A stretch of 64,000 nt of DNA from Salinivirgaceae bacterium (GCA_017557785.1 JAFYYA010000056.1:1-64000), one strand, 5' to 3'. Shown: positions 52,246 to 61,202, counted from the first letter of the stretch. Made by a program: numbers and translations. The notes: generated from the sequence alone by a model not told the origin.

Positions 52246-53433
52246 ATGAAGTACAATGTCGATGAAAACGGTTACTACGGAGAGTTCGGCGGCGCTTACG
52301 TGCCCGAGATTCTCTACCGCAACGTTAAAGATTTGAAGGCCAACTATCTGAAGATTATGGGCGAGCCCGATTTTCAGAAGGAACTAAACCAACTGCTGCA
52401 CGACTATGTGGGCCGTCCCACGCCGCTCTATCAGGCCAAGCGGCTGTCGGAGGCGGTGGGCGCCAAGGTCTATCTGAAGCGCGAGGACCTGTGCCACACG
52501 GGTGCGCACAAACTCAACAACGCTCTGGGGCAGATTCTGCTGGCGCGGCGGATGGGCAAGACGCGCATTGTGGCCGAGACGGGCGCTGGTCAGCACGGAG
52601 TGGCAACAGCCACCGTCTGCGCGCTGATGAATATGGAGTGCGTGGTTTATATGGGCGAGACCGACGTCAAGCGGCAGTTTCTCAACGTGCAGCGAATGAA
52701 GATGTTAGGTGCGAAGGTTGTTCCCGTGATGTCGGGCAACCGCACGCTGAAAGACGCCACCAACGAGGCCATTCGCGACTGGTGCTGCAATCCGCGCGAC
52801 ACCTTCTACATTATCGGCTCGGTGGTGGGCCCCGACCCATACCCCGATATGGTTGCCCGCTTCCAATCGGTTATCAGTGAGGAGATTAAGCGCCAACTGA
52901 AGGAGCAGGAAGGCCGCGAGAACCCCGATTATCTGGTTGCCTGCGTGGGCGGCGGAAGCAATGCGGCTGGAACGTTCTACCACTATCTCGACGCCGACAA
53001 CGTGAAACTCATTGCCGCCGAGGCTGCTGGTCTGGGCGTTGACACCGACAAGAGCGCCGCCACCATTCACCTGGGGCGCGTGGGTGTGCTGCACGGCAGC
53101 AAGTCGCTGGTGATGCAGACCGACGACGGCCAAATCATTGAGCCATACTCAATTTCGGCTGGTCTCGACTACCCTGGCATTGGCCCGATGCACGCCCACC
53201 TGGCACGCTGCGGACGCTCGCAGGTGCTGGCCGTCACCGACCAACAGGCAATGGACGCCGCACTGCAACTCACTCGTCTTGAGGGAATTATCCCCGCCAT
53301 TGAGAGCGCGCACGCACTGGCCGCATTGAGCCAAGTCAAATTCAAGCCTACCGATGTGGTGGTGCTCACCGTGTCGGGACGCGGCGACAAGGATATGAAC
53401 ACATTCTCGACTTATTTCGAAGGAAAAATCTAA
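52246..53433 (+). CDS. trpB: Tryptophan synthase beta chain
   Basis: Joins indole with serine to give tryptophan, using PLP. The start [22 protein letters not shown] is characteristic of TrpB1; the PLP Lys is in [13 protein letters not shown], the catalytic Glu in [10 protein letters not shown], and the phosphate loop GGGSNAAG is intact. It is the first structural gene of the operon, 26 bp after the attenuator's T run. Having trpB at the front, far from trpA at the end, is the usual order in Bacteroides relatives. Confidence 0.98.
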   Translation: MKYNVDENGYYGEFGGAYVPEILYRNVKDLKANYLKIMGEPDFQKELNQLLHDYVGRPTPLYQAKRLSEAVGAKVYLKREDLCHTGAHKLNNALGQILLARRMGKTRIVAETGAGQHGVATATVCALMNMECVVYMGETDVKRQFLNVQRMKMLGAKVVPVMSGNRTLKDATNEAIRDWCCNPRDTFYIIGSVVGPDPYPDMVARFQSVISEEIKRQLKEQEGRENPDYLVACVGGGSNAAGTFYHYLDADNVKLIAAEAAGLGVDTDKSAATIHLGRVGVLHGSKSLVMQTDDGQIIEPYSISAGLDYPGIGPMHAHLARCGRSQVLAVTDQQAMDAALQLTRLEGIIPAIESAHALAALSQVKFKPTDVVVLTVSGRGDKDMNTFSTYFEGKI

Positions 53434-53452
53434 AAATCAAATATTTACAATT

Positions 53453-54847
53453 ATGTACAACTACAAAATCAACTATCGTACAATGCTGGGTGACCTTCAC
53501 ACGCCTGTGAGCACCTATATGAAACTTCGCGACCTGTACTCACAGAGCGCGCTGATGGAAAGTTCTGATTATCACGGAAGTGAGAACAACCGCTCATTCA
53601 TTGCCATTGGACCGATGGCAAGCGTGCAGGTGAGCCACGGCAAGGCCATTATGACCTTCCCCGACCAAAAGCGCTCGGAGCACGAAATCGGCGGTCAGTA
53701 TCGTGTGGATTCGGCTATAAATGAATTTCTTAGCCAATTCAAAATTGAGGGCGACTACCGCCAATACTGCGGACTCTACGGCTACACCACGTTCAACGCC
53801 GTGCGCTATTTTGAGGGCATTGCCGTGAAGGACAGCACCGCCGACCGCAACGACGCGCCCGATATGTATTACATTCTGTATAAGTACGTTATCGTGTTCA
53901 ATGACTTCCGCCACGAGATGCTGCTCATTGAACTTCTGGCCGACGGCGAAGAGAGCCAACTCGACCGCATTGAGTCGAAAATCAGCGGCGGACACATTGC
54001 CGAGTACGATTTCAGCCGCGTGGGCGACACCACAAGCACGCTCACCGACGACGAGCACAAGGCCAATATCCGCAAGGGTATCGCGCACTGCCTTCGCGGC
54101 GATGTGTTTCAGATTGTGCTTTCGCGACGCTTTGTGCAGAAGTTCAAAGGCGACGATTTCAAACTCTATCGCGCCCTGCGCAGCATTAACCCGTCGCCCT
54201 ATCTGTTCTATTTCGATTTCGGCGGATACCGCATTCTGGGCTCGTCGCCCGAGACTCACTGCCGCATAAGCGACGGCCGCGCCTACATTGACCCCATTGC
54301 GGGAACAACCCGCCGCACGGGCAATCCGAAGGAGGACGAGGAACTGGCGTCGGCGCTGCTGGCCAACCCCAAGGAGAACGCCGAGCACGTGATGCTTGTC
54401 GACCTGGCCCGCAACGACCTGAGCCGCAATTGCTCGGGCGTGAAGGTCGATTTCTACAAGGAGACGCAGTACTACAGCCACGTTATCCACCTTGTGAGCC
54501 GCGTGAGCGGAACGCTGAAACCCGCCGCCGACCCCGTCCTCACGTTTATCGACACTTTCCCCGCAGGAACGCTGAGCGGCGCGCCGAAAGTGCGTGCAAT
54601 GCAGTTAATCAGCGAGATAGAGCCGCACAACCGCGGCGCTTACGGCGGCTGCATTGGCACAATCGGTCTCGACGGCTCGCTCAATCAGGCAATCACAATC
54701 CGCACCTTTGTGAGCCGCAACAACGAACTGTGGTTCCAAGCGGGCGGCGGCATTGTGGCCCAATCGTCGGAAGAAGGCGAACTTCAGGAAGTCAACAACA
54801 AGTTGGGCGCACTGAAAAAAGCCATTGAGATGGCGGAGAAACTGTAA
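53453..54847 (+). CDS. trpE: Anthranilate synthase component I
   Basis: Makes anthranilate from chorismate with ammonia supplied by TrpG. The N-terminal tryptophan feedback site is present as LMESSDYHGSENNRS (the LLES element), so the enzyme should be inhibited by Trp. Catalytic regions are VLSRRF, RINPSPYLFYFDFGG-like RSINPSPYLFYFDF, GSSPETHCR, IAGTTRRTG, DLARNDLSR, SGAPKVRAM and GGCIGTIGLDG. At 464 residues it is the normal short bacterial form. 19 bp follow trpB. Confidence 0.97.
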   Translation: MYNYKINYRTMLGDLHTPVSTYMKLRDLYSQSALMESSDYHGSENNRSFIAIGPMASVQVSHGKAIMTFPDQKRSEHEIGGQYRVDSAINEFLSQFKIEGDYRQYCGLYGYTTFNAVRYFEGIAVKDSTADRNDAPDMYYILYKYVIVFNDFRHEMLLIELLADGEESQLDRIESKISGGHIAEYDFSRVGDTTSTLTDDEHKANIRKGIAHCLRGDVFQIVLSRRFVQKFKGDDFKLYRALRSINPSPYLFYFDFGGYRILGSSPETHCRISDGRAYIDPIAGTTRRTGNPKEDEELASALLANPKENAEHVMLVDLARNDLSRNCSGVKVDFYKETQYYSHVIHLVSRVSGTLKPAADPVLTFIDTFPAGTLSGAPKVRAMQLISEIEPHNRGAYGGCIGTIGLDGSLNQAITIRTFVSRNNELWFQAGGGIVAQSSEEGELQEVNNKLGALKKAIEMAEKL

Positions 54848-55027
54848 GTCATAAGTGATAGTTAGGAATTAGGATTTAGAAATTAGGATTGAAAAGAGAA
54901 AGTTTAGAAGTTAAGAGGTTTAGAAGTTGAGAATGGTTAGTTGTCTAAACAGCGAAGCGACTCACCTTCTAAACAGCGAAGCGACTCAACATTCAATTCA
55001 CCAGTTAACCGATTAAACATTAAAACA
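54848..55027. repeat. Word-repeat insertion between trpE and trpG
   Basis: The 180-bp spacer is wholly made of phrases: ttaggaattaggatttag (54862-54879), gtttagaagttaagaggttt (54902-54921), a 21-bp direct repeat TCTAAACAGCGAAGCGACTC+A at 54944-54964 and 54968-54988, and attcaccagttaaccgatta (54996-55015). An in-frame upstream ATG for trpG (54941) would translate the direct repeat as repeated SKQRSDS and is unlikely to be the start. Confidence 0.8.
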
Positions 55028-55591
55028 ATGAAAGTTACAATTATAGACAATTACGATTCGTTCACCTACAACCTTTGCCAGATGATTGAGGAGGCGGGTG
55101 CCGATGTTACGGTTGTGCGAAACGACCAGTTTGAAATGAGCCAACTTGCTGATGCTGACAAGATTGTGCTGTCGCCAGGACCAGGCATTCCGTCGGAGGC
55201 GGGGCTGCTCACCGAAGTTATCAGAACCTACGCCGACAAAAAGCCGATTTTGGGCGTTTGCCTTGGCCACCAGGCCATTGGCGAGGTGTTCGGCTGCCAG
55301 TTGCGCAACCTGAGCAATGTTTTCCACGGCGTTCAGTCGCCCGTCGACATTGTTGCCGACGACTATCTTTTCAGCGGCCTGCCAAAGCAACTCATTGTTG
55401 GGCGTTATCACTCGTGGGTGATTGATAACGAGGGCTTTGCGTCCGACCTTGTGATTACCGCCAAGAGCAAGGAAGGCAACATTATGGCCGTGCGCCACAA
55501 GGAGTTCGATGTGCACGGAATCCAGTTCCACCCCGAGTCGGTGCTCACACCAGGCGGGCGGAGAATTATCGAAAACTTTATAAACCATTAA
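55028..55591 (+). CDS. trpG: Anthranilate synthase component II (glutamine amidotransferase)
   Basis: Releases ammonia from glutamine for TrpE. Class I amidotransferase triad: Cys in LGVCLGHQAIGEVFG and His-x-Glu in GIQFHPESVLTPGG. The oxyanion region LSPGPGIPSEAG is present. The family start MKVTIIDNYDSFTYNLCQ fixes the ATG at 55028. 187 residues. It follows trpE after a 180-bp spacer filled by repeats, an unusually long gap inside the operon. Confidence 0.97.
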   Translation: MKVTIIDNYDSFTYNLCQMIEEAGADVTVVRNDQFEMSQLADADKIVLSPGPGIPSEAGLLTEVIRTYADKKPILGVCLGHQAIGEVFGCQLRNLSNVFHGVQSPVDIVADDYLFSGLPKQLIVGRYHSWVIDNEGFASDLVITAKSKEGNIMAVRHKEFDVHGIQFHPESVLTPGGRRIIENFINH

Positions 55592-55604
55592 AAATCAACC
55601 GAAA

Positions 55605-56600
55605 ATGAAAGCGATATTAGAGAAATTGTTCAATCACGAGGTACTGACCCGTGGCGAGGCTAAAGAGTTGTTAATCAACATATCACAAGAAAAATACAAA
55701 GACAGCCAGATTGCCGCTCTGCTCACCGTTTACCGAATGCGCGACATTACCGTCGACGAGATTGTGGGCTACCGCGAGGCACTGATGCAGAGCCAGAACC
55801 CGTTGGATTTCAGCGCGTTCAAGCCTATCGACATTGTGGGAACGGGCGGCGACGGCAAAAACACGTTCAACATTTCAACCTGCTCGTGCTTTGTGGTTGC
55901 GGGCGCGGGCTACAAGGTGGCCAAACACGGCAACTATGGCGCAACGTCGGTCTGCGGAGCCAGCAATGTGATTGAACTTCACGGAGTTAAGTTCACTTCC
56001 GACCACTCGCAACTCACGCGCTCAATTGAGGAGTGCGGAATGGCCTATATGCACGCGCCCTTCTTCACACCTGCAATGATGGCCGTTGGCCCCGTGCGTA
56101 AAAGTCTGCAATTCAAGACGATATTCAACCTTTTGGGACCGCTCGTCAATCCGTGCCGCCCGCAAAATCAACTTCTCGGTACCGCCGACCTGACTCAAAT
56201 GCGTCTCTATACCAATGTATATCAGACACTTGACATTAACTACGGCGTGGTGAACAGCCTTGACGGCTACGATGAGATTTCGCTCACAGGCGATTTCAAG
56301 GTGGCCACCAACTCAACCGAAAAAATCTATACACCAGAGAGTTACAACTTCAAGCGTGTGCAGATGAACGAAATTTTCGGCGGTCAGACGGCCGAGGAGG
56401 CAAAAGCAATTTTCGACAACGTGCTGATGGACAAAGCCACAGAGGCACAGAAGAATGTGGTGATTGCCAACGCAGGATTCGCCATTCACATTATCAATCA
56501 GCAGAAGAGCGTTGAGGATTGTATGGCCGAGGCCCGCGAGTCGATTGAGAGCGGCCGCGCACTTGCTACGCTGAAGAAATTCGTCGAGTTAAATTCTTGA
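55605..56600 (+). CDS. trpD: Anthranilate phosphoribosyltransferase
   Basis: Transfers phosphoribose from PRPP to anthranilate. The signature region is complete: DIVGTGGDGKNTFNIST (PRPP glycine loop), KHGNYGATSVCGASNVIE (anthranilate site; most orthologs have KHGNRAVSS...GSADVLE) and FNLLGPLVNPCRP. 331 residues, standard length. It starts 13 bp after trpG. Confidence 0.96.
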   Translation: MKAILEKLFNHEVLTRGEAKELLINISQEKYKDSQIAALLTVYRMRDITVDEIVGYREALMQSQNPLDFSAFKPIDIVGTGGDGKNTFNISTCSCFVVAGAGYKVAKHGNYGATSVCGASNVIELHGVKFTSDHSQLTRSIEECGMAYMHAPFFTPAMMAVGPVRKSLQFKTIFNLLGPLVNPCRPQNQLLGTADLTQMRLYTNVYQTLDINYGVVNSLDGYDEISLTGDFKVATNSTEKIYTPESYNFKRVQMNEIFGGQTAEEAKAIFDNVLMDKATEAQKNVVIANAGFAIHIINQQKSVEDCMAEARESIESGRALATLKKFVELNS

Positions 56601-56616
56601 AATTAAATTCATTATC

Positions 56617-56683
56617 TCTAACCAAACGAACCCAAATAAAACCAAAAAATGAATTGGGGTTAGTTTGGATAAGTTTGGTTAGA
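56617..56683. repeat. Inverted repeat between trpD and trpC
   Basis: TCTAACCAAAC (56617-56627) and GTTTGGTTAGA (56673-56683) are perfect 11-bp arms. Between them lie further partly complementary words (gaacccaaataaaacc, ggggttagtttgg). No T run follows, so it is not an intrinsic terminator. Confidence 0.75.
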
Positions 56684-56694
56684 AATAAATTATA

Positions 56695-57498
56695 ATGGTG
56701 AAAATGAATATTCTCGATACAATCGTCGCCAATAAGCGCATTGAAGTTGAAGGTCTGAAACAGACGGTGGCAACCAGTGTTTGGGAGTCGGCCGAAGGGT
56801 TCGCACGCAAGTGCACTTCGTTGAAAAACAGCCTTTTGCAATCGCCCACGGGCATTATTGCGGAGTTCAAGCGCCGCTCACCGTCGAAGGGCGACATTAA
56901 CGCCACGGCGGTGCCCGATGTGGTTGTGCCAGGCTACGCAAAGGCGGGAGCCAGCGGCGTGTCGATTTTGCAAGACGCGAAGTTCTTTGGCGGCGGCTCG
57001 CAGGATATGATTGCCGCCCGTCCGCTCACCAATATTCCGCTGTTATACAAGGAGTTCGTGATTGACGAGTACCAACTTTTGATGGCCAAAGGCTGCGGCG
57101 CCGACGCGGTGCTGCTCATTGCCGCCGTTCTGCCGCCCGACGCGTGTCGCCGCCTTGCGCGCGAGGCTCACCGCTTGGGCCTTGAGACACTGCTCGAACT
57201 GCACTCGCCCGACGAGACCGACCGTATTGGTGCCGACATTGATATGGTGGGAATCAACAACCGCAACCTGAAAACCTTCGAGGTTGATATTGAGGCTTCT
57301 ATCAGGCTCTGCCACAGCATTCCCGACGAGTTTGTGAAGGTGTCGGAGAGCGGACTTTCGCGCCCCGAAACCGTTGTGGCGCTGCGCCGCGAGGGTTTCC
57401 GCGGATTCCTGATGGGCGAGAATTTTATGAAGACCGCCAATCCGCCACAGGCACTCGAGAATTTCATCCGTGAGGTGAAGAATTTTGAACATATTTAG
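56695..57498 (+). CDS. trpC: Indole-3-glycerol-phosphate synthase
   Basis: Closes the indole ring from CdRP. TIM-barrel motifs are IIAEFKRRSPSKGDI (catalytic Glu and Lys), FVIDEYQLLMAKGCGADAVLLIAAVL, ETLLELHSPDE, GINNRNLKTFEVD and VSESGLSRPE. 267 residues, monofunctional and separate from trpF. The start may be Met1 or the Met at 56704. A long inverted repeat lies in the 94-bp gap before it. Confidence 0.96.
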   Translation: MVKMNILDTIVANKRIEVEGLKQTVATSVWESAEGFARKCTSLKNSLLQSPTGIIAEFKRRSPSKGDINATAVPDVVVPGYAKAGASGVSILQDAKFFGGGSQDMIAARPLTNIPLLYKEFVIDEYQLLMAKGCGADAVLLIAAVLPPDACRRLAREAHRLGLETLLELHSPDETDRIGADIDMVGINNRNLKTFEVDIEASIRLCHSIPDEFVKVSESGLSRPETVVALRREGFRGFLMGENFMKTANPPQALENFIREVKNFEHI

Positions 57499-57524
57499 AT
57501 TTATTTAATCCGCTGATAAGCAAT

Positions 57525-58166
57525 ATGTTGATAAAAGTCTGTGGAATGCGCGATTCGGCGAATATCGATTCAGTTCGCCGCCTGAACCCCGATATGATTG
57601 GGCTGATTTTCTACGCCCGCTCGCCGAGGTTTGTGGGCACTGAGCCGCTGCCGCACCTGACCGCCAGTTTCGCACCTGCGCTCAAAGTGGGAGTATTTGT
57701 AAATGAGACGGTTGCGGCCGTTGCCGACATTGCCGCGCGGTTCAATATGAACGCTGCGCAACTGCACGGAAGCGAGAGCCCTGCGGAGTGCGCCGCCTTG
57801 CGTCAGACAGGGCTGAAGGTTATCAAGGCGTTTGGCATTTCGTCGGCTGCCGATTTTGCGCAATGCGCTTCATATTCAGGCTGTTGCGACCTGTTTTTGT
57901 TCGACACGCGCACGGCGGGCTATGGTGGCGCGGGCGTCAAGTTCGATTGGAGCATTTTGGCTGAATACAAGCAAGATACGCCATTTCTGCTGAGCGGCGG
58001 AATCTCTGCCGACGATGCCGCCAACATTCGCTCAATCAGCCACCCGCAGTTGGCAGGAATCGACCTGAACAGCCGCTTCGAAACCGCACCAGCACTGAAA
58101 GACATTGAAAAACTTAAACAATTTATTAAGCAAATAAGAACAAATGGACAACAGAGTAATGTATAA
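57525..58166 (+). CDS. trpF: Phosphoribosylanthranilate isomerase
   Basis: Isomerises phosphoribosylanthranilate to CdRP. It has the catalytic Cys in IKVCGMRD (Cys6 region), the block MIGLIFYARSPRFVG, VGVFVN, QLHGSESP, the catalytic Asp in LFLFDTRTAGYGGAGVKFDWS, and LSGGISADDAANI. 213 residues, usual length. 26 bp after trpC. Confidence 0.95.
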   Translation: MLIKVCGMRDSANIDSVRRLNPDMIGLIFYARSPRFVGTEPLPHLTASFAPALKVGVFVNETVAAVADIAARFNMNAAQLHGSESPAECAALRQTGLKVIKAFGISSAADFAQCASYSGCCDLFLFDTRTAGYGGAGVKFDWSILAEYKQDTPFLLSGGISADDAANIRSISHPQLAGIDLNSRFETAPALKDIEKLKQFIKQIRTNGQQSNV

Positions 58167-58335
58167 AGAGTAAAGAGTAATGTGTAAAGAGTAAAGACAC
58201 CACAAAAACACCTTACTCATTAAACTTTACACAAAACTAGACAACAGACAAAACTGCGGCTCAAATTCGTCCGTAGTCTGATGTCCGAAGTCAAAAAACT
58301 TAACATTCAACACTAAACATTTAACATTTAATAAT
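58167..58335. repeat. Word-repeat insertion between trpF and trpA
   Basis: About 170 bp of phrases: gtataaagagtaaagagtaa and tgtgtaaagagtaaag (58161-58196), gacaacagacaaaactg (58239-58255), gtccgtagtctgatgtccga (58270-58289) and aacattcaacactaaacatt with taacatttaat (58302-58332). The third phrase matches the atpD-atpC spacer. Confidence 0.78.
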
Positions 58336-59109
58336 ATGGACAGAATAGCAAAATTATTTTCGGAGAAGAAAAACAACATTTTATCGGTTTACTTCACCGC
58401 AGGCTTCCCGACGAAGGACAGCACCGTTAAGGTCATTAAAAGCCTGACTGCGGCGGGTGTCGATATGATTGAGATTGGCGTGCCGTTCTCTGACCCGATG
58501 GCTGACGGCCCTGTAATTCAGCACAGCAGCCAGCGTGCTCTTGACAACGGAATGACGCAGGCATTGCTTTTCGAACAATTGAAAGACATCCGCAAAGTGA
58601 CTGATATTCCGCTGATTATGATGGGTTACCTAAACACCGCAATGCAGTTCGGGTTCGAAAACTACTGCCGCAAGGCCGCCGAGGTTGGCGTCGACGGATT
58701 CATTATCCCCGACATTCCGCTTGAGGAGTACGAGTCGCACTACAAGCCGATTGCCGAGCGCTACGGCCTGAAATTCGTGCTGCTCGTAACCCCCGAAACC
58801 GACGAGGAGCGTGTCCGCCGTATCGACGACATTAGCACAGGCTTCGTCTATTTGGTTTCGTCGGCTTCGACAACAGGCGCGCAGAAGAGTTTCAACGACG
58901 AGAAACAGGCCTACTTCAAACGAATTGCCGCTATGGGCCTGAAAAACCACACTTTGGTGGGCTTCGGTGTATCCAACAAAGCCACCTTCGATGCGGCCTG
59001 CCAATACTCGAGCGGCGCCATTGTGGGTAGCGCCTTCGTCAAGGCACTCGAGGCCGAGCCAACAGTGGATAAGGCAGTTGCACGGTTGGTGGAGGATTTG
59101 AAGAGTTGA
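58336..59109 (+). CDS. trpA: Tryptophan synthase alpha chain
   Basis: Cleaves indole-3-glycerol phosphate and channels indole to TrpB. Catalytic residues lie in MIEIGVPFSDPMADGPVIQ (Glu and Asp) and YLVSSASTTGAQ; the phosphate site is GFGVSNKATF and GAIVGSAFVKAL. 257 residues. It is the last gene of the operon, 169 bp after trpF; no clear intrinsic terminator follows. Confidence 0.97.
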   Translation: MDRIAKLFSEKKNNILSVYFTAGFPTKDSTVKVIKSLTAAGVDMIEIGVPFSDPMADGPVIQHSSQRALDNGMTQALLFEQLKDIRKVTDIPLIMMGYLNTAMQFGFENYCRKAAEVGVDGFIIPDIPLEEYESHYKPIAERYGLKFVLLVTPETDEERVRRIDDISTGFVYLVSSASTTGAQKSFNDEKQAYFKRIAAMGLKNHTLVGFGVSNKATFDAACQYSSGAIVGSAFVKALEAEPTVDKAVARLVEDLKS

Positions 59110-59148
59110 GATGCCGCATCTTGTGTCCCAGCCTTGTTCTTAACTTTC

Positions 59149-59180
59149 ATTGTGAAAAAAAGAAAGATAATTTTCACAAT
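59149..59180. promoter_or_regulatory. Inverted repeat upstream of the DUF4468 gene
   Basis: ATTGTGAAAA (59149-59158) and TTTTCACAAT (59171-59180) are perfect 10-bp arms with a 12-nt loop. It ends 3 bp before the -33 element of the next promoter, so an operator is possible; no T run follows. Confidence 0.5.
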
Positions 59181-59183
59181 AGA

Positions 59184-59215
59184 TTGTGGAATTTGAAGTT
59201 CGTCAGTTATATTTG
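59184..59215 (+). promoter_or_regulatory. Promoter of the DUF4468 gene
   Basis: TTG (59184-59186), 21-bp spacer and TATATTTG (59208-59215), an exact -7 match. Confidence 0.7.
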
Positions 59216-59273
59216 TGCATATTAACCATTGCGCATGAGCGTGATATTTTTTAACACATTAAAGCAACTCGAA

Positions 59274-59918
59274 ATGAAAGTAAAACATCTTTTTTTAGGG
59301 CTTTTGATGCTGAACACGTTAGGTGCGTCGGCCCAAATTCTGACAGCCGATTCGTTCGCTAAATACGACATCGACAAGTATGACGGCAAACCCGACCACA
59401 AGCATCAGTATGTTGAGGCAGCCACCAAACTGAAACCCAAATTCGAACTCGACAAAAACGACCAACTCTCGTACAGTGCTGTGATTGAGTGCGCAGGCAT
59501 GGACAAAGACAAAATTTACGATAACATAAGCGGTTGGTTCACAAAGGCTTTTGGCGATAAAAACTCGTCAATCAAAACTAACGACAAAGAGTCGGGCGCA
59601 CTGGTTGCAAACACCACGTTGAAAAGCATCGTAACCTTCCCGCACCAGATTGTGAGTGTGAATCTGATTGTTAAAATCAACATCAAAGACGGCAAGGTAC
59701 GTATGGTTGAGACCATCAAAGATTACGTCATCAATGCCGGAACACCTTGGACATCGAAAAAGTGCTATCCGTTCTACGACGAGCCCGATGCTCTGCGCAA
59801 GAAGATTGGCTCAAGCGCCTATGTCGCAAGTTGCGTTTTTGCCGAAATAGTTGAAAAACAACTTAATGAAGCAGCAAAACCGAAAGCACCGGTCAACGAT
59901 AACGACGACGATTGGTAG
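59274..59918 (+). CDS. DUF4468-domain secreted protein
   Basis: A 214-residue exported protein. MKVKHLFLGLLMLNTLGASAQ is a signal peptide. Residues 60-160 match the DUF4468 family with its TBP-like fold (YSAVIECAGMDKDKIYDNISGWFTKAFGD, VNLIVKINIKDGKVRMVETIKDYVI). The C-terminus is acidic (DNDDDW). Function unknown. The ATG at 59274 is chosen because the signal peptide starts there and the promoter lies 59 bp upstream. A terminator follows. Confidence 0.85.
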   Translation: MKVKHLFLGLLMLNTLGASAQILTADSFAKYDIDKYDGKPDHKHQYVEAATKLKPKFELDKNDQLSYSAVIECAGMDKDKIYDNISGWFTKAFGDKNSSIKTNDKESGALVANTTLKSIVTFPHQIVSVNLIVKINIKDGKVRMVETIKDYVINAGTPWTSKKCYPFYDEPDALRKKIGSSAYVASCVFAEIVEKQLNEAAKPKAPVNDNDDDW

Positions 59919-59942
59919 ATCGGCGGCAACGTTTAAAACAAC

Positions 59943-59974
59943 AAAGCGGTGGCAGTTCTGTCATCGCTTTTTTT
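59943..59974 (+). terminator. Intrinsic terminator after the DUF4468 gene
   Basis: AAAGCGGTGGCA and TGTCATCGCTTT form a near-perfect stem followed by a T run. Confidence 0.8.
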
Positions 59975-60022
59975 ATTTGGTAACAAGGGAAAATGCCAAA
60001 GCAAAAGTGGGCAGTCTTGGCT

Positions 60023-60949
60023 TTATTCATTTATTCCAAACCATCTGCGTACCGTTTGGCGGTCGGCATCAAGTTGTGCGCGCAGTTCGTCGATGCTGGC
60101 AAACTGCCGCTCGTCGCGTATTTTGTCGATGAAATAAACACTGACAGTCTGGCCGTATAGGTCGCCATTGAAGTTGAGAAGGTGTGCTTCAATTGTGGGT
60201 TTGCCGTCGCCAATGGTTGGTCTGACACCAATGTTCAGCATGCCAACATACTCGCTGTCCGAAACAATGGCTTTAATGGCGTAAGCGCCATTGCCAGGCA
60301 CAAACTTGCAAGGGTCGGGTTCGAGATTGGCTGTCGGGAATCCCATGCCAGTACCTATGTGGTTGCCGCTGACAACTTTCCCTGTGAGGCAGTATGGTCG
60401 TCCGAGCAGTTGGTTTGCTTCAATAACCTTGCCGTCTGAAAGCAGGGCACGGATGGCGGTAGAACTGATTGGCGCCGCATCGGATGACAGCATCGAGAGT
60501 TGCCGCACCTTGAATCCTAGTTGTTGCGACAGCGCTTCAACTTCGGCAAAATGTCCGCGTCCGTTACGGCCCACCTTATTGTCGTACCCCACAAACAACG
60601 TGTCGATGTGCAGTTTATCAACCAGACAGTCGGTTACAAACCGGTCGTATTCCATCTGCGAAAACTCTTTGGTGAATGGCAGAGTAATGAGCCAGTCGAT
60701 GCCGGTTTCGGCCAGCAGTTGGCTTTTCTCATCGATGGTTGACAGAAGTGCGGGCTTGCTACCGGGATTGAGAACTGCTGACGGATGCGGCCAGAAAGTC
60801 AGAACAACGCTACTGCCGCCCGTCTGCCGCGCGTAGTCGGTGAGTTGGCGGAGCACTTCACGGTGGCCGCGGTGCACACCGTCGAACGACCCGATGGTGA
60901 CAACAGGCTTGCTGATGTTCAGGTTCTCTATGCTGTTACTTGTCTGCAC
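60023..60949 (-). CDS. ribF: Bifunctional riboflavin kinase/FAD synthetase
   Basis: Phosphorylates riboflavin to FMN and adenylates FMN to FAD. The N-terminal nucleotidyltransferase has VVTIGSFDGVHRGHREVL (HxGH-like) and GYDNKVGRNGRGH; the C-terminal kinase has GFPTANLEPDPCKFVPGNGAYAI and NIGVRPTIGDGKPTIEAHLLNF. Start: a consensus promoter (TTG, 19 bp, TAATTTTG at 61023-60994) overlaps the first in-frame ATG at 61006, so that ATG would precede the transcription start. I therefore prefer the GTG at 60949 (or TTG at 60955), 14 residues before the conserved block; the ATG remains an alternative. Confidence 0.93.
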   Translation of the reverse strand: MQTSNSIENLNISKPVVTIGSFDGVHRGHREVLRQLTDYARQTGGSSVVLTFWPHPSAVLNPGSKPALLSTIDEKSQLLAETGIDWLITLPFTKEFSQMEYDRFVTDCLVDKLHIDTLFVGYDNKVGRNGRGHFAEVEALSQQLGFKVRQLSMLSSDAAPISSTAIRALLSDGKVIEANQLLGRPYCLTGKVVSGNHIGTGMGFPTANLEPDPCKFVPGNGAYAIKAIVSDSEYVGMLNIGVRPTIGDGKPTIEAHLLNFNGDLYGQTVSVYFIDKIRDERQFASIDELRAQLDADRQTVRRWFGINE

Positions 60950-60993
60950 TTGCAAAAATGAATGTCTTGCGCGTTTTTCACGCAATTTTCGTG

Positions 60994-61023
60994 CAAAATT
61001 ACCCATCGGATGGATTTTGTCAA
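60994..61023 (-). promoter_or_regulatory. Promoter of ribF
   Basis: On the minus strand TTG (61023-61021), exactly 19 bp, and TAATTTTG (61001-60994). A full match to the Bacteroidota consensus. Confidence 0.7.
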
Positions 61024-61202
61024 CAATAATCAACTTTTTGTATACAATATATTGTGTTACAATTCGTTGTATAGCAAGCCAACGCGGCAGTGAAACGATT
61101 GTCAGACAATCCGGCCGGAAACTCGGCTTATGGCTGCTTGTCAAAAAAATGGTTACGTTTGCCGCATATTTTGTGTCGTTTATTAAACTAAACAAAATTT
61201 AA

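Noticed and set aside
56617-56683. Intrinsic terminator or second attenuator between trpD and trpC
   Set aside because: No T run follows the stem and there is no leader peptide; it is listed as an inverted repeat only.
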